DNA of 54,613 nt from positions 1-54,613 of the IMG/VR virus record IMGVR_UViG_3300047546_001983. The stretch is one strand, 5' to 3'. Under the pieces are notes generated by a model. The model had not been told where the DNA came from and searched no databases. It saw only the letters and a list, made by a program, of their open reading frames with translations. This stretch comes from a virus. Within the stretch, counting starts at the first letter, position 1. Each line of letters starts with the position of its first letter. The translations under genes were made by a program, and so were the position numbers. Positions 39,577-46,361 of this stretch are shown here, in pieces.

Positions 39577-40161
39577 ATGAAGATCAATCTACGCAAGGCC
39601 AGTGTTGTTCAAGACCAAATTCAAGCAGAGCTCAAGTTGCTGGGCTCTGAAAAGACTGCAATCAATGTCAGCATTTTTGACACCGACATTGTCGGTAAGC
39701 TAGATGTGCAATTGGCCAAGATCCGTGAAACCAATCACCGTGCAGGTCGCCTGCTGGAAGCCAACTCTTATCTCAGAGCCACTGTGGCTTTGAAGAATGC
39801 CGAAGCAGGTATCACTGGGTATCTTGCTGAAGATGCCATGTTGGCCGCGGCTGAGGCTCGCACTCGTGCTGTCACTGAACTTGAAGTTCGCCCAAACATT
39901 GAGTCGTTGACTCAAGAAATGGAAGCGCGGCGTGCCAGTGCCAGTGCTGTTGATCGTAACAGCATCTACGGTGGCCGGTCCTATGATATGAATGTTGATG
40001 TGGCAACACAAGAATATGTCGACGAGGCTCGTCGTAGTTTGGAAACAATTCGCCGGCGCCGTCGCAAGATCAAGGATGAGATGGTCACCATCAATGTTCG
40101 TACCGAGTTTGAAGTACCCGAAAAGGTAGCACTTGTGCTTACCGAACTTGGGCTAGACTAA
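39577..40161 (+). CDS. coiled-coil hypothetical protein (194 aa)
   Basis: A long helical, charged protein with A-x-x-x-A heptad-like runs (A-E-A-R-T-R-A-V-T-E-L-E) and a basic cluster R-R-R-R-R-K near residue 165. TTAAGGATT precedes the ATG. Could be a scaffold or nucleic-acid binding protein; not recognised. Confidence 0.82.
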   Translation: MKINLRKASVVQDQIQAELKLLGSEKTAINVSIFDTDIVGKLDVQLAKIRETNHRAGRLLEANSYLRATVALKNAEAGITGYLAEDAMLAAAEARTRAVTELEVRPNIESLTQEMEARRASASAVDRNSIYGGRSYDMNVDVATQEYVDEARRSLETIRRRRRKIKDEMVTINVRTEFEVPEKVALVLTELGLD

Positions 40162-40187
40162 GCCGCCACACTTGGTCCAGAGGAATA

Positions 40188-40322
40188 ATGGAAACACCTG
40201 CATCCTACAATGATGCAAAGCTTATAGATGGTCTTGAAAACCCGTCTGACTCAGCCTTGTTTAGGTATCAAAAAATTATATTGATATTTGATGGTATACC
40301 TAAGCAACAAGCACATGTTTGA
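40188..40322 (+). CDS. small hypothetical protein (44 aa)
   Basis: AGAGGAATA before the ATG and an open frame to the TGA at 40320 support it. The product (M-E-T-P-A-S-Y-N-D-A) ends with A-H-V. The surrounding bases 40162-40342 show nothing else. No family known. Confidence 0.5.
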   Translation: METPASYNDAKLIDGLENPSDSALFRYQKIILIFDGIPKQQAHV

Positions 40323-40342
40323 TGTTCAATGGTTGATATTCC

Positions 40343-40846
40343 ATGTTTGTTAGTTTCCGTTACCTCTGCTTCGTGGCACTATTCTTAGGCGTTTGCGCTA
40401 CTGCACAAGCCCACGATAAAAACTATCGTGGGTTTATTATTGGCTTCACTGGTCTCAACGAAGCCTTTGATGATTCTGCCTTTACTACCTTTGCTCGCGA
40501 TCGGCGATTGATTCCTATTAAACTGTCTTGGACACAGGAAAGTGTGGCTCTAACACTGATACGCAACTCGCAAGGCTACTATGAACTTTATGGTTTTAGC
40601 AAGGGTGCTGAAACTGTTGGCGCTGTAATAAAAAAGAAAGTTGGTAGGCCTCCGGGCTGTGCAACCACAGTTGGCGCTTACAGGACCACCAATGTTGACT
40701 TCCGCCTGTACAAGATTCCTTTTATCAATTACTTTGACGCATCTGGTCGAGGTAACACTGGACCTGGAATATTCATTGACAATGTAGACCACTCTAGTAT
40801 ACAATCGCATATAAATCGTTTTGACTATGAGTGCAAGCAACAATGA
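40343..40846 (+). CDS. exported alpha/beta-hydrolase-like protein (167 aa)
   Basis: An N-terminal signal peptide (F-R-Y-L-C-F-V-A-L-F-L-G-V, cleaved near A-T-A-Q-A-H) precedes a domain with G-F-S-K-G-A-E (G-x-S-x-G nucleophile-elbow type) near residue 83 and other hydrolase-like strands. It is periplasmic if real. No Shine-Dalgarno is clear. It overlaps the next start by four bases. Confidence 0.72.
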   Translation: MFVSFRYLCFVALFLGVCATAQAHDKNYRGFIIGFTGLNEAFDDSAFTTFARDRRLIPIKLSWTQESVALTLIRNSQGYYELYGFSKGAETVGAVIKKKVGRPPGCATTVGAYRTTNVDFRLYKIPFINYFDASGRGNTGPGIFIDNVDHSSIQSHINRFDYECKQQ

Positions 40847-41034
40847 ATAGCATAGAAAAAATTTGGGCAAGAGCAACAGGGCACCTTATGGGTCATACCG
40901 ATGAGGATCGCCCCGATGTGCCAATTCTAACTATTCGTGAAGCCCGCATTGCACTTTTTTTAAAAACATTTTGGGTAGTGATACATGTGATTACTTGTTT
41001 CTTTATCATTGCTAATGTTATCCATCACTGGTAG
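40843..41034 (+). CDS. single-pass membrane protein (63 aa)
   Basis: Starts in an ATGA overlap with the exported protein. A C-terminal hydrophobic helix (F-W-V-V-I-H-V-I-T-C-F-F-I-I-A-N-V-I) follows an N-terminal charged part. Function unknown; possibly works with the preceding exported protein. Confidence 0.72.
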   Translation: MNSIEKIWARATGHLMGHTDEDRPDVPILTIREARIALFLKTFWVVIHVITCFFIIANVIHHW

Positions 41035-41042
41035 GAGCCATT

Positions 41043-42047
41043 ATGGGACGAATTGGATTTTGCTGTAAGTTTGTAGATCCTCATCCAAAAAAGATTTTTG
41101 AAAATGTTGAAGGCTACAATACTGGTGCAACCACTGTGGCTTGGCTTAACCGCCAAAGTCGAGATGTTGCTGAGGAAAAGCTGTGGAACCTCATGGTCCA
41201 AAACATTGAGGCCACTCGCAAACTAGTTGAAAAGGTAGGAGCATTAGATGAACATCTACGTATGGTACGGCTTTCTAGCGATATCCTTCCTATGTATACT
41301 GAGCCTAGTTGGTCTTACTATTGGCGCAGGCCTGAGGTGCTTCAATATTGCGAAAAGCACTTTCAACAAGTGGGAGATACCGCTCGGCAACTTGGCGTTA
41401 GGGTGTCTTTTCATCCTGGTCAGTTTTGTGTGTTGGCTTCTGCTTCACCCGATATTGTCAATCGTTCTATAGAGGAGTTTGAATATCATGCAGACATGGT
41501 ACGCTGGATGGGATACGGAAAGTCGTTCCAGGACTTTAAGATTAATGTACATATATCTGGACGACTGGGGCCAAGCGGCATTAGGGAAGCATATAAGCGT
41601 CTTAGTGTAGAAGCACAAAATTGTATTACTATTGAAAATGAAGAAATATCACATAATCTTGAAACCTGTCTCAGCCTTGCTGACCTATGCCCAATCGTGT
41701 TGGACATTCATCACCACTGGATTAATTCGGGAGAGTATATCTCTGTGGACGATGACCGTGTTAAAAGGGTTATTGACAGCTGGCGTGGTGTTCGTCCTGC
41801 TATGCATTATAGTGTTAGCCGCGAAGACCTACTCGCAGATCATGCCCGAGATCAGCTCCCATCCATGGCCCATCTCTTGGAAGTAGGCTATAAGAAACAA
41901 CAGCTACGAGCACATTCGGATTTCTACTGGAATTCCGCAGTCAATGAATGGGCCGCAACCTTTAGTCCCCATTTTGATATCCAATGCGAAAGCAAGGCAA
42001 AGAATCTGGCCAGTCGGCGATTTGCAAAGGAAATGAATCTAGGCTAA
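41043..42047 (+). CDS. uvdE: UV DNA damage endonuclease (UvdE/UVDE family)
   Basis: A 334-residue TIM-barrel nuclease of the UVDE family. It starts R-I-G-F-C-C-K, then has V-R-L-S-S-D-I-L-P, V-S-F-H-P-G-Q-F, I-T-I-E-N-E-E and D-I-H-H-H-W-I, the metal-binding strand ends of the family. UvdE nicks 5' of UV photoproducts and other lesions. It would protect the genome in sunlit water. GGAGCC lies before the ATG. The end is followed by a 125-base gap with a promoter. Confidence 0.92.
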   Translation: MGRIGFCCKFVDPHPKKIFENVEGYNTGATTVAWLNRQSRDVAEEKLWNLMVQNIEATRKLVEKVGALDEHLRMVRLSSDILPMYTEPSWSYYWRRPEVLQYCEKHFQQVGDTARQLGVRVSFHPGQFCVLASASPDIVNRSIEEFEYHADMVRWMGYGKSFQDFKINVHISGRLGPSGIREAYKRLSVEAQNCITIENEEISHNLETCLSLADLCPIVLDIHHHWINSGEYISVDDDRVKRVIDSWRGVRPAMHYSVSREDLLADHARDQLPSMAHLLEVGYKKQQLRAHSDFYWNSAVNEWAATFSPHFDIQCESKAKNLASRRFAKEMNLG

Positions 42048-42083
42048 TTTCTCCAAAACTCATTATATTGGGTTAGAATTATA

Positions 42084-42112
42084 TTGCACCGCAGCATAAT
42101 TATTGTTATACT
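42084..42112 (+). promoter_or_regulatory. sigma70-type promoter for the phasin-like gene
   Basis: TTGCAC (42084-42089), 17-base spacer, TATACT (42107-42112). The leader to the ATG at 42173 is about 55 bases and ends in an AAAGGAG site. Nothing else is evident in the gap 42048-42172. Confidence 0.65.
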
Positions 42113-42172
42113 GTGTATTGGTGCTCATGATGAGGCCATTGCAGTTAACTCGCTTAATAAAGGAGAATAAGC

Positions 42173-42400
42173 ATGTTTGATTTTTACAAGACCTACCAAG
42201 CCAACACCAAGTTGGCACAAGATGTTGCTACTGATGTTGTTGCTGCCAGCACAGCATTTGCCAAGACACTTTATGATGTAAACACACGCCTAGCTCAGAC
42301 AGCCCAGGCACAATTTGCCGAAGCTTACAAGAGCATGGAAACATACAAGTTCCCAGGTTTTGAAGGTACAGCCAAGGCCAGCAAAAAGACCGCAGAATAA
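42173..42400 (+). CDS. phasin-like protein (75 aa)
   Basis: A short amphipathic helical protein with D-F-Y-K-T-Y-Q-A-N and V-N-T-R-L-A-Q-T-A-Q-A-Q-F-A-E-A-Y-K-S-M-E, resembling the core of phasins, which coat polyhydroxyalkanoate granules in many proteobacteria. It is shorter than usual. If right it may shield or use host storage granules. The assignment is by pattern only, and other coiled-coil proteins remain possible. AAAGGAG precedes the ATG. Confidence 0.6.
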   Translation: MFDFYKTYQANTKLAQDVATDVVAASTAFAKTLYDVNTRLAQTAQAQFAEAYKSMETYKFPGFEGTAKASKKTAE

Positions 42401-42558
42401 TGCTGTCTTTTATAGCAGAAAAAATAAAAGCATTTTTTGAAACAAGTACGGACATAGATCGTTTTATAAACAGTAAATGTCCTACTAACTCAGCCGAAGT
42501 AGATTATTGGGTGCGTGAATTTCAAAGAATGCAATTTAATCGGAGGCCTTATTTTTAA
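42400..42558 (+). CDS. small hypothetical protein (52 aa)
   Basis: Starts in a TAATG overlap. The product (M-L-S-F-I-A-E-K-I-K-A-F-F) has an aromatic helix and I-D-R-F-I-N-S-K-C-P-T-N-S-A-E-V-D-Y-W, a pattern seen in small proteobacterial and phage proteins. Function unknown. Confidence 0.72.
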   Translation: MLSFIAEKIKAFFETSTDIDRFINSKCPTNSAEVDYWVREFQRMQFNRRPYF

Positions 42559-42674
42559 TGAAGTACCTAAAAGCATTTTTAAATTTCATTGACAGTCTTC
42601 AAAGAGCCAATCATGCAGCTCATTTAGCTAGATCTGGAGACTATGAGGCAGCTAAACAGGTTATTACACAATAA
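42558..42674 (+). CDS. small hypothetical protein (38 aa)
   Basis: Another TAATG overlap, with CGGAGG 11 bases upstream. Encodes M-K-Y-L-K-A-F-L-N-F-I-D-S-L, helical, with H-L-A-R-S-G-D-Y-E-A-A-K, a motif I know from small bacterial proteins. Followed by the composite terminator. Confidence 0.7.
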   Translation: MKYLKAFLNFIDSLQRANHAAHLARSGDYEAAKQVITQ

Positions 42675-42693
42675 TCTGTTGCCAAACACAAAA

Positions 42694-42725
42694 GCCCTCT
42701 GCTAAATAATGCAGAGGGCTTTTTT
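42694..42725 (+). promoter_or_regulatory. terminator with late promoter in the loop and Shine-Dalgarno-like 3' arm
   Basis: A 9-bp perfect stem GCCCTCTGC (42694-42702) / GCAGAGGGC (42711-42719) with an 8-base loop TAAATAAT, so CTAAATA spans 42702-42708. A T-run follows and the ATG is at 42726. The 3' arm has GAGGG 8 bases before the ATG. Same design as at 29540. Confidence 0.8.
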
Positions 42726-43805
42726 ATGAAAATTAGTGATTTAGATCAGCCGAGAATTGGCGACATTGTTGAGTTTGAAACTGACCCAGATACTGTGGTC
42801 GAGGGCGTCATTGTTGGCGAAACAGAAGACGGATACATCTACGAATTCAGCGACACTGGCTACACTGAGCTAGTTGAAACATGTACCTATGGCAAGTATT
42901 ACTGCTCTACAGACAAGAAGTACAAGTGTCGTCAAGGCCCTAAACAAAGTCGTGATGTAAGCGAAGATGCCGAGCCTATGGATCGTGAATTTGCGCTGGT
43001 CAAAAAGCTAGGCAGATTGGGTGAGCGTATTGTGCAAAATCCCAAACTTTGGGAAAAATATGACGAAGCTATTGCCAACGACAATATTGACTGGATCATT
43101 AGTTTAATACAGGACGAAACCGGTGCCACAGCCAGCGAGGTGTCAAAGCTGGCTGACTTGTTTGGTGAAATCGGCGGCGGCGTGGGACGACTGACAGATT
43201 TTGCTTGGGCTGTGAAAGAAGGCCGCTGGGACGAAGATTTCATGAACCCGTACAGAGCGCATAGAAGTCAGGGTGTAGCAGAAGCACACCCCAACAGTAA
43301 AATCTACGACAAGTGCTGGGATGGTTATAAGAAAGTCCCTGGTAAGAAGCGCGGCGAAAAGGGTTCGTGCGTTGAAGAATCCAGCGGATATATTCCTCGC
43401 AATAGCAAAGAAGCCCAAGACCCTCGCTGGAGTAGTGCATTAACAGGTGATGTAACAACACATACCATGCGCGACCAACTTGCTGATTTTTTTCCTTCTG
43501 CCGCACCCAGTGATAGACAACAACAAGTCACTGAAGCAGAGTATCAAGGTCGCGAAGTTCCGTTGGGTCGCCCAATGCGCGGCGATGTTAAGAAATTCAA
43601 AGTCTATGTGCGTGACCCAAAATCTGGTAATGTGAAGAAAATTAACTTTGGACACGGCGGTTCAAGTGCAAGACGACTTGGTCAAAAGACCATGCGTATC
43701 AAAAAAAGTAATCCAGCAAGACGCAGGAACTTTCGTGCAAGACATCGCTGTAATACTGCCAAAAACAGAATGACAGCAAGATATTGGAGTTGCAGAGCAT
43801 GGTAA
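42726..43805 (+). CDS. virion-type protein with DUF5872-like C terminus (359 aa)
   Basis: A multi-part protein. Y-D-K-C-W-D-G-Y-K-K-V-P-G-K-K-R-G-E-K-G-S-C lies near residue 195, and the C-terminal part F-K-V-Y-V-R-D-P-K-S-G-N-V-K-K-I-N-F-G...R-I-K-K-S-N-P-A-R-R-R-N-F-R-A-R-H-R-C fits a domain of phage virion proteins (DUF5872-like). The basic Arg/Cys end may bind DNA or zinc. The N-terminal region has an SH3-like start. Probably a structural or packaged protein. Confidence 0.78.
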   Translation: MKISDLDQPRIGDIVEFETDPDTVVEGVIVGETEDGYIYEFSDTGYTELVETCTYGKYYCSTDKKYKCRQGPKQSRDVSEDAEPMDREFALVKKLGRLGERIVQNPKLWEKYDEAIANDNIDWIISLIQDETGATASEVSKLADLFGEIGGGVGRLTDFAWAVKEGRWDEDFMNPYRAHRSQGVAEAHPNSKIYDKCWDGYKKVPGKKRGEKGSCVEESSGYIPRNSKEAQDPRWSSALTGDVTTHTMRDQLADFFPSAAPSDRQQQVTEAEYQGREVPLGRPMRGDVKKFKVYVRDPKSGNVKKINFGHGGSSARRLGQKTMRIKKSNPARRRNFRARHRCNTAKNRMTARYWSCRAW

Positions 43806-44206
43806 AGAAACTTAACGAAGGCCTAACTAGCCAGAACATTGACACAGAATATGATGTTAGTGAAATTCGCAAACTAGCAGGTATTGCCAACAATTCAACA
43901 GAAAAAACAGGTGCTGTCCGAGAAAGCCTTCACGTTCAAGACGATCTTACTGCTGACGAAGCACAGGGCATTGCCGATGACATTGAAGCACAAATGCATG
44001 TCATTGCAGAAGCAATGGAAAGCATTGAAATGCTGGTGCGTAATCATTTACCCAGTGAATATCGCTACATGGATTCGTACACTTTCCCTCAAATCAAAAT
44101 CGCACTTGGCGGATATGGTTATGCAGATCGCATGGTAAGATCCTTTGAAAGCCTAGTTGAAGATTTAAGAGAGTACGCCGAAAATCAAGGCAACGAGGAG
44201 ATTTGA
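43799..44206 (+). CDS. hypothetical protein, K-L-A-G-I motif (135 aa)
   Basis: Starts seven bases before the previous stop. Has D-V-S-E-I-R-K-L-A-G-I-A-N, shared in short form by the next gene (R-L-K-K-L-A-G-I-E), a pattern of T4-like virion proteins. The rest is an acidic helical body. GGAGTTGCAGAGC upstream can serve as ribosome site. Probably virion-associated. Confidence 0.8.
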   Translation: MVKKLNEGLTSQNIDTEYDVSEIRKLAGIANNSTEKTGAVRESLHVQDDLTADEAQGIADDIEAQMHVIAEAMESIEMLVRNHLPSEYRYMDSYTFPQIKIALGGYGYADRMVRSFESLVEDLREYAENQGNEEI

Positions 44207-44207
44207 T

Positions 44208-44414
44208 TTGGACCAAGTAGATCTAGCACGATTAAAAAAACTTGCTGGTATTGAAGAGCCCACTGGTGAAAACGCCAGTCCACTTACACACGGCGGCACA
44301 GAAAAAGGCGAATATATGCGAAAGCACAACATTCGTCCGGGGACCGATGAATGGTTCCGCTTGTGGTTTGCTCGTCCGGGCCTCACTGGCGAACAGCCAA
44401 TGAGCAAGGAATAA
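44208..44414 (+). CDS. hypothetical protein, K-L-A-G-I motif (68 aa), TTG start
   Basis: The TTG at 44208 is used because GAGGAG lies 7 bases upstream. The product contains D-L-A-R-L-K-K-L-A-G-I-E-E and then T-D-E-W-F-R-L-W-F-A-R-P-G. Related in the motif to the previous gene. Function unknown. Confidence 0.72.
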   Translation: MDQVDLARLKKLAGIEEPTGENASPLTHGGTEKGEYMRKHNIRPGTDEWFRLWFARPGLTGEQPMSKE

Positions 44415-44433
44415 TTGGACCTAAACTAGCTGG

Positions 44434-44462
44434 TTGACATTGCGTTTGCAGGTTGCTATACT
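44434..44462 (+). promoter_or_regulatory. sigma70-type promoter
   Basis: TTGACA (44434-44439), 17-base spacer, TATACT (44457-44462), serving the gene at 44492. Leader about 23 bases with AAGGTGA. Confidence 0.82.
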
Positions 44463-44491
44463 GTAGGTAAAGTAACTTGCCAAGGTGAACC

Positions 44492-44917
44492 ATGACAATG
44501 CATTTGGTTGGTCCGTATCTAACTACCACCAACTATAAAAAGCGCAAAACCAAGATGACTCGAGCTAAACAAGCCGAGTTAGATCTGCGCTGGCGCGAGC
44601 GTAACAAGTTCCTTAAAAGCATGGGCCTGCCTACAGACACCTTTGAGCAGTTCCTTGACTATGTGCATGGCAAGAAGGTCCGTGGACCTAAAACAGCCGT
44701 TGAACCGTTACAGCGGCCCATGCCTGCATATAGAGAAACAGAACGCATTCCAAGCTTGCCAATGAGCACCGAAGGCATGCAAAATGCCTGTGCCAAACGG
44801 GAGCCAAATCGCTATACCGGAACACTAATCAAAGGTATTGCTACCATGCACAAGAGCAATGCGGTGCCAGTCATCAATGATGAGCAGGCACGAGACATCA
44901 GCCGTATGCGTCGATAA
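44492..44917 (+). CDS. conserved phage hypothetical protein (141 aa)
   Basis: A basic protein beginning M-T-M-H-L-V-G-P-Y-L-T-T-T, with F-E-Q-F-L-D-Y-V-H-G-K. The pattern R-A-K-Q-A-E-L-D-L-R-W-R-E-R-N-K-F-L-K is one I associate with small conserved phage proteins of unknown role. Good AAGGTG site. Confidence 0.82.
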   Translation: MTMHLVGPYLTTTNYKKRKTKMTRAKQAELDLRWRERNKFLKSMGLPTDTFEQFLDYVHGKKVRGPKTAVEPLQRPMPAYRETERIPSLPMSTEGMQNACAKREPNRYTGTLIKGIATMHKSNAVPVINDEQARDISRMRR

Positions 44918-44920
44918 ATA
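44913..44920 (+). promoter_or_regulatory. late-type promoter box (GATAAATA)
   Basis: GATAAATA overlaps the previous stop codon; an AAGGAG site and the lipoprotein ATG (44940) follow. Confidence 0.4.
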
Positions 44921-44939
44921 TTGTCAAGGAGATCGCACT

Positions 44940-45260
44940 ATGAAAAAGTTTGCAATCATCGTATTAATGTCCGTGGCTTCGGCTATATTGCTATCTGGTT
45001 GTGCTACTCGCACCGGTACAGCTCTATTGGCCGGCGGTGCAGGTGTACTAGTTGGATCAGCCATTGCCAATGCCCATGCACAACCTAGGACTGTGGTTGT
45101 ACAAGAGCGTTCTGCTGTGGTTATTGTTGCTGAACAATGCCAGCATTATCCACACTACACCGCAGAGCGTGCCGCTTGTGAACGCGGTGCTCGCCAGCGT
45201 TATTATGAAGAGCTTCGCCGCCGTGAAAACGAAGCTTACAGAACTGGTTTGGGCCGTTAA
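44940..45260 (+). CDS. lipoprotein with glycine-zipper-like segment (106 aa)
   Basis: A lipoprotein signal with L-L-S-G-C (lipid Cys at residue 21), then A-L-L-A-G-G-A-G-V-L-V-G-S-A-I-A, a glycine-zipper-like membrane-active stretch. The rest has two Cys (C-Q-H and C-E-R-G) and a charged tail. AAGGAG precedes the ATG at 44940; the longer in-frame reading overlaps the previous gene. Function unknown, perhaps superinfection exclusion or lysis. Confidence 0.78.
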   Translation: MKKFAIIVLMSVASAILLSGCATRTGTALLAGGAGVLVGSAIANAHAQPRTVVVQERSAVVIVAEQCQHYPHYTAERAACERGARQRYYEELRRRENEAYRTGLGR

Positions 45261-45279
45261 TAGTTAACCAATGCTAAAC

Positions 45280-45320
45280 TGTTGCAAAAATGCCACAGTT
45301 TTTGTTGCAAAAATGCCACA
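45280..45320 (+). repeat. direct repeat of TGTTGCAAAAATGCCACA
   Basis: Two perfect 18-base copies (45280-45297 and 45303-45320) with a 23-base period, upstream of the GIY-YIG promoter. A related TTGTGGCAAAAAAACCACAA lies at 47034-47053. Confidence 0.85.
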
Positions 45321-45333
45321 ATTTAGGGGCTCG

Positions 45334-45376
45334 CTAAGTCATTGATTTTATTAGCATCAGCTAAGTCATTGATTTT
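45334..45376 (+). repeat. direct repeat of CTAAGTCATTGATTTT
   Basis: Two perfect 16-base copies (45334-45349, 45361-45376). The same word is found at 47018 and inverted at 46995, and a variant at 3251. Part of the upstream promoter cassettes. Confidence 0.85.
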
Positions 45377-45414
45377 TAAGGGTTTTTTAGCCCAAAAAAG
45401 TGCTTTTTTAGCCG

Positions 45415-45452
45415 AAAAAACGGTTGACCTCACGGTCCAGAAGCACTATAAT
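45415..45452 (+). promoter_or_regulatory. strong promoter with repeated block (copy 3), leaderless
   Basis: AAAAAACGGTTGACC (45415-45429), 17-base spacer, TATAAT (45447-45452); the GIY-YIG ATG is 6 bases later, so the mRNA is predicted leaderless. Confidence 0.88.
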
Positions 45453-45458
45453 AAGAGC

Positions 45459-45788
45459 ATGAACAGTAAGAAACCCACCACCCGCAAGCGCCGCTCAGAT
45501 CGCAACCATGCGATTTATGAGCTCTATTGCGAAGTTACTGGCGAGAGCTACATTGGTATTACCGTGGTCAGCGGTACTGCTCTTAGCTCAGTTCGTGGCC
45601 GCTTTAACCGTCACCTGAGCCGCGCTCGTACAGAGAGCAAAGACTGGCTCTTGTGCGAGGCTCTGCGTAAATATGGTCGCGAAGGTTTTACTCCGTACCT
45701 GCTGGAAGTGGTGCGTGGTAAGACTGCCGCTCACGCTCGCGAGCGTGAGCTGACTGCTCAACTGAAGCCTGCTCTTAACACACTCTAA
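45459..45788 (+). CDS. GIY-YIG nuclease domain protein (109 aa)
   Basis: The ATG at 45459 sits at the predicted transcription start. I-Y-E-L-Y and Y-I-G-I-T (31-35) are the GIY and YIG strands, R-F-N-R-H (near 49-52) supplies the catalytic Arg/His region, and the C-terminal E-R-E-L-T-A-Q-L-K-P-A-L-N the Glu and the typical N. The whole protein is basically one GIY-YIG domain with a basic N-terminal arm. It may act as a homing-type or defence nuclease. Confidence 0.88.
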   Translation: MNSKKPTTRKRRSDRNHAIYELYCEVTGESYIGITVVSGTALSSVRGRFNRHLSRARTESKDWLLCEALRKYGREGFTPYLLEVVRGKTAAHARERELTAQLKPALNTL

Positions 45789-45799
45789 GGAGAAGCAAC

Positions 45800-46087
45800 A
45801 TGGACCGTCAAAGTTACACCCTTAAGGTCTTCAAGAAGGACCGTCGTTGCCGCAGTGGCGAGCGCATGGTTGGTACCTATGAGTACACCAATGTCACGCC
45901 TCGTTGGATGCAGGAAGAAGTAGCCGATCTGCGCCATGCATTGTATCGTCCCCAGGATGGTTACCATCTTGAGTTTGACGAAACCTACAAGGTTGTTCGC
46001 AACCTTATGAGTGGTGCAGAAGTGGTCATTGCCCGAGATACTCCGCGGTGCTGTGATCCAAGCTCGGAACTCTACTGGAGTATGTAA
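45800..46087 (+). CDS. hypothetical protein (95 aa)
   Basis: Good TAAGGAGAAG site. A mixed charged protein (M-D-R-Q-S-Y-T-L-K-V-F-K) ending in C-C-D-P-S-S-E-L-Y-W-S-M. Function unknown. Its stop is followed by a stem-loop. Confidence 0.8.
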   Translation: MDRQSYTLKVFKKDRRCRSGERMVGTYEYTNVTPRWMQEEVADLRHALYRPQDGYHLEFDETYKVVRNLMSGAEVVIARDTPRCCDPSSELYWSM

Positions 46088-46107
46088 CCTTCTGCTGGAG
46101 CAGAAGG
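46088..46107 (+). other. perfect 9-bp stem-loop between genes
   Basis: CCTTCTGCT/AGCAGAAGG with a 2-base GG turn, no T-run. It sits between 45800-46087 and the lipoprotein at 46135. It may be an mRNA processing or attenuation element. Confidence 0.6.
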
Positions 46108-46134
46108 ATGTCACAACGAGCCAAGGAGGCTCAC

Positions 46135-46341
46135 ATGAGAAAACTACTGCATACAGCGGTCGCGTTAGGATCGCTGGTTGTGCTCAGCGGTTGTGCAGTA
46201 CACGGAACAGGCTACACCTATGTGGAACCCAGTCCTGTGTATGTGTCACCGCCTGTGGTAAGGTACCAGTACTATCGTCCTTACTATTATCATCGTCACT
46301 ACACTCCGCACTACTATCGACCACGCTACTATTATCGCTGA
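46135..46341 (+). CDS. small Tyr-rich lipoprotein (68 aa)
   Basis: A lipoprotein signal (L-L-H-T-A-V-A-L-G-S-L-V-V-L-S-G-C, Cys at about 20) followed by a 48-residue tail with some 18 Tyr and many Pro, His and Arg, ending R-P-R-Y-Y-Y-R. CAAGGAGG precedes the ATG at 46135. An outer-membrane coat-type protein is plausible; function unknown. Confidence 0.78.
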   Translation: MRKLLHTAVALGSLVVLSGCAVHGTGYTYVEPSPVYVSPPVVRYQYYRPYYYHRHYTPHYYRPRYYYR

Positions 46342-46361
46342 CGGTACAAAGGAGTCATAAC

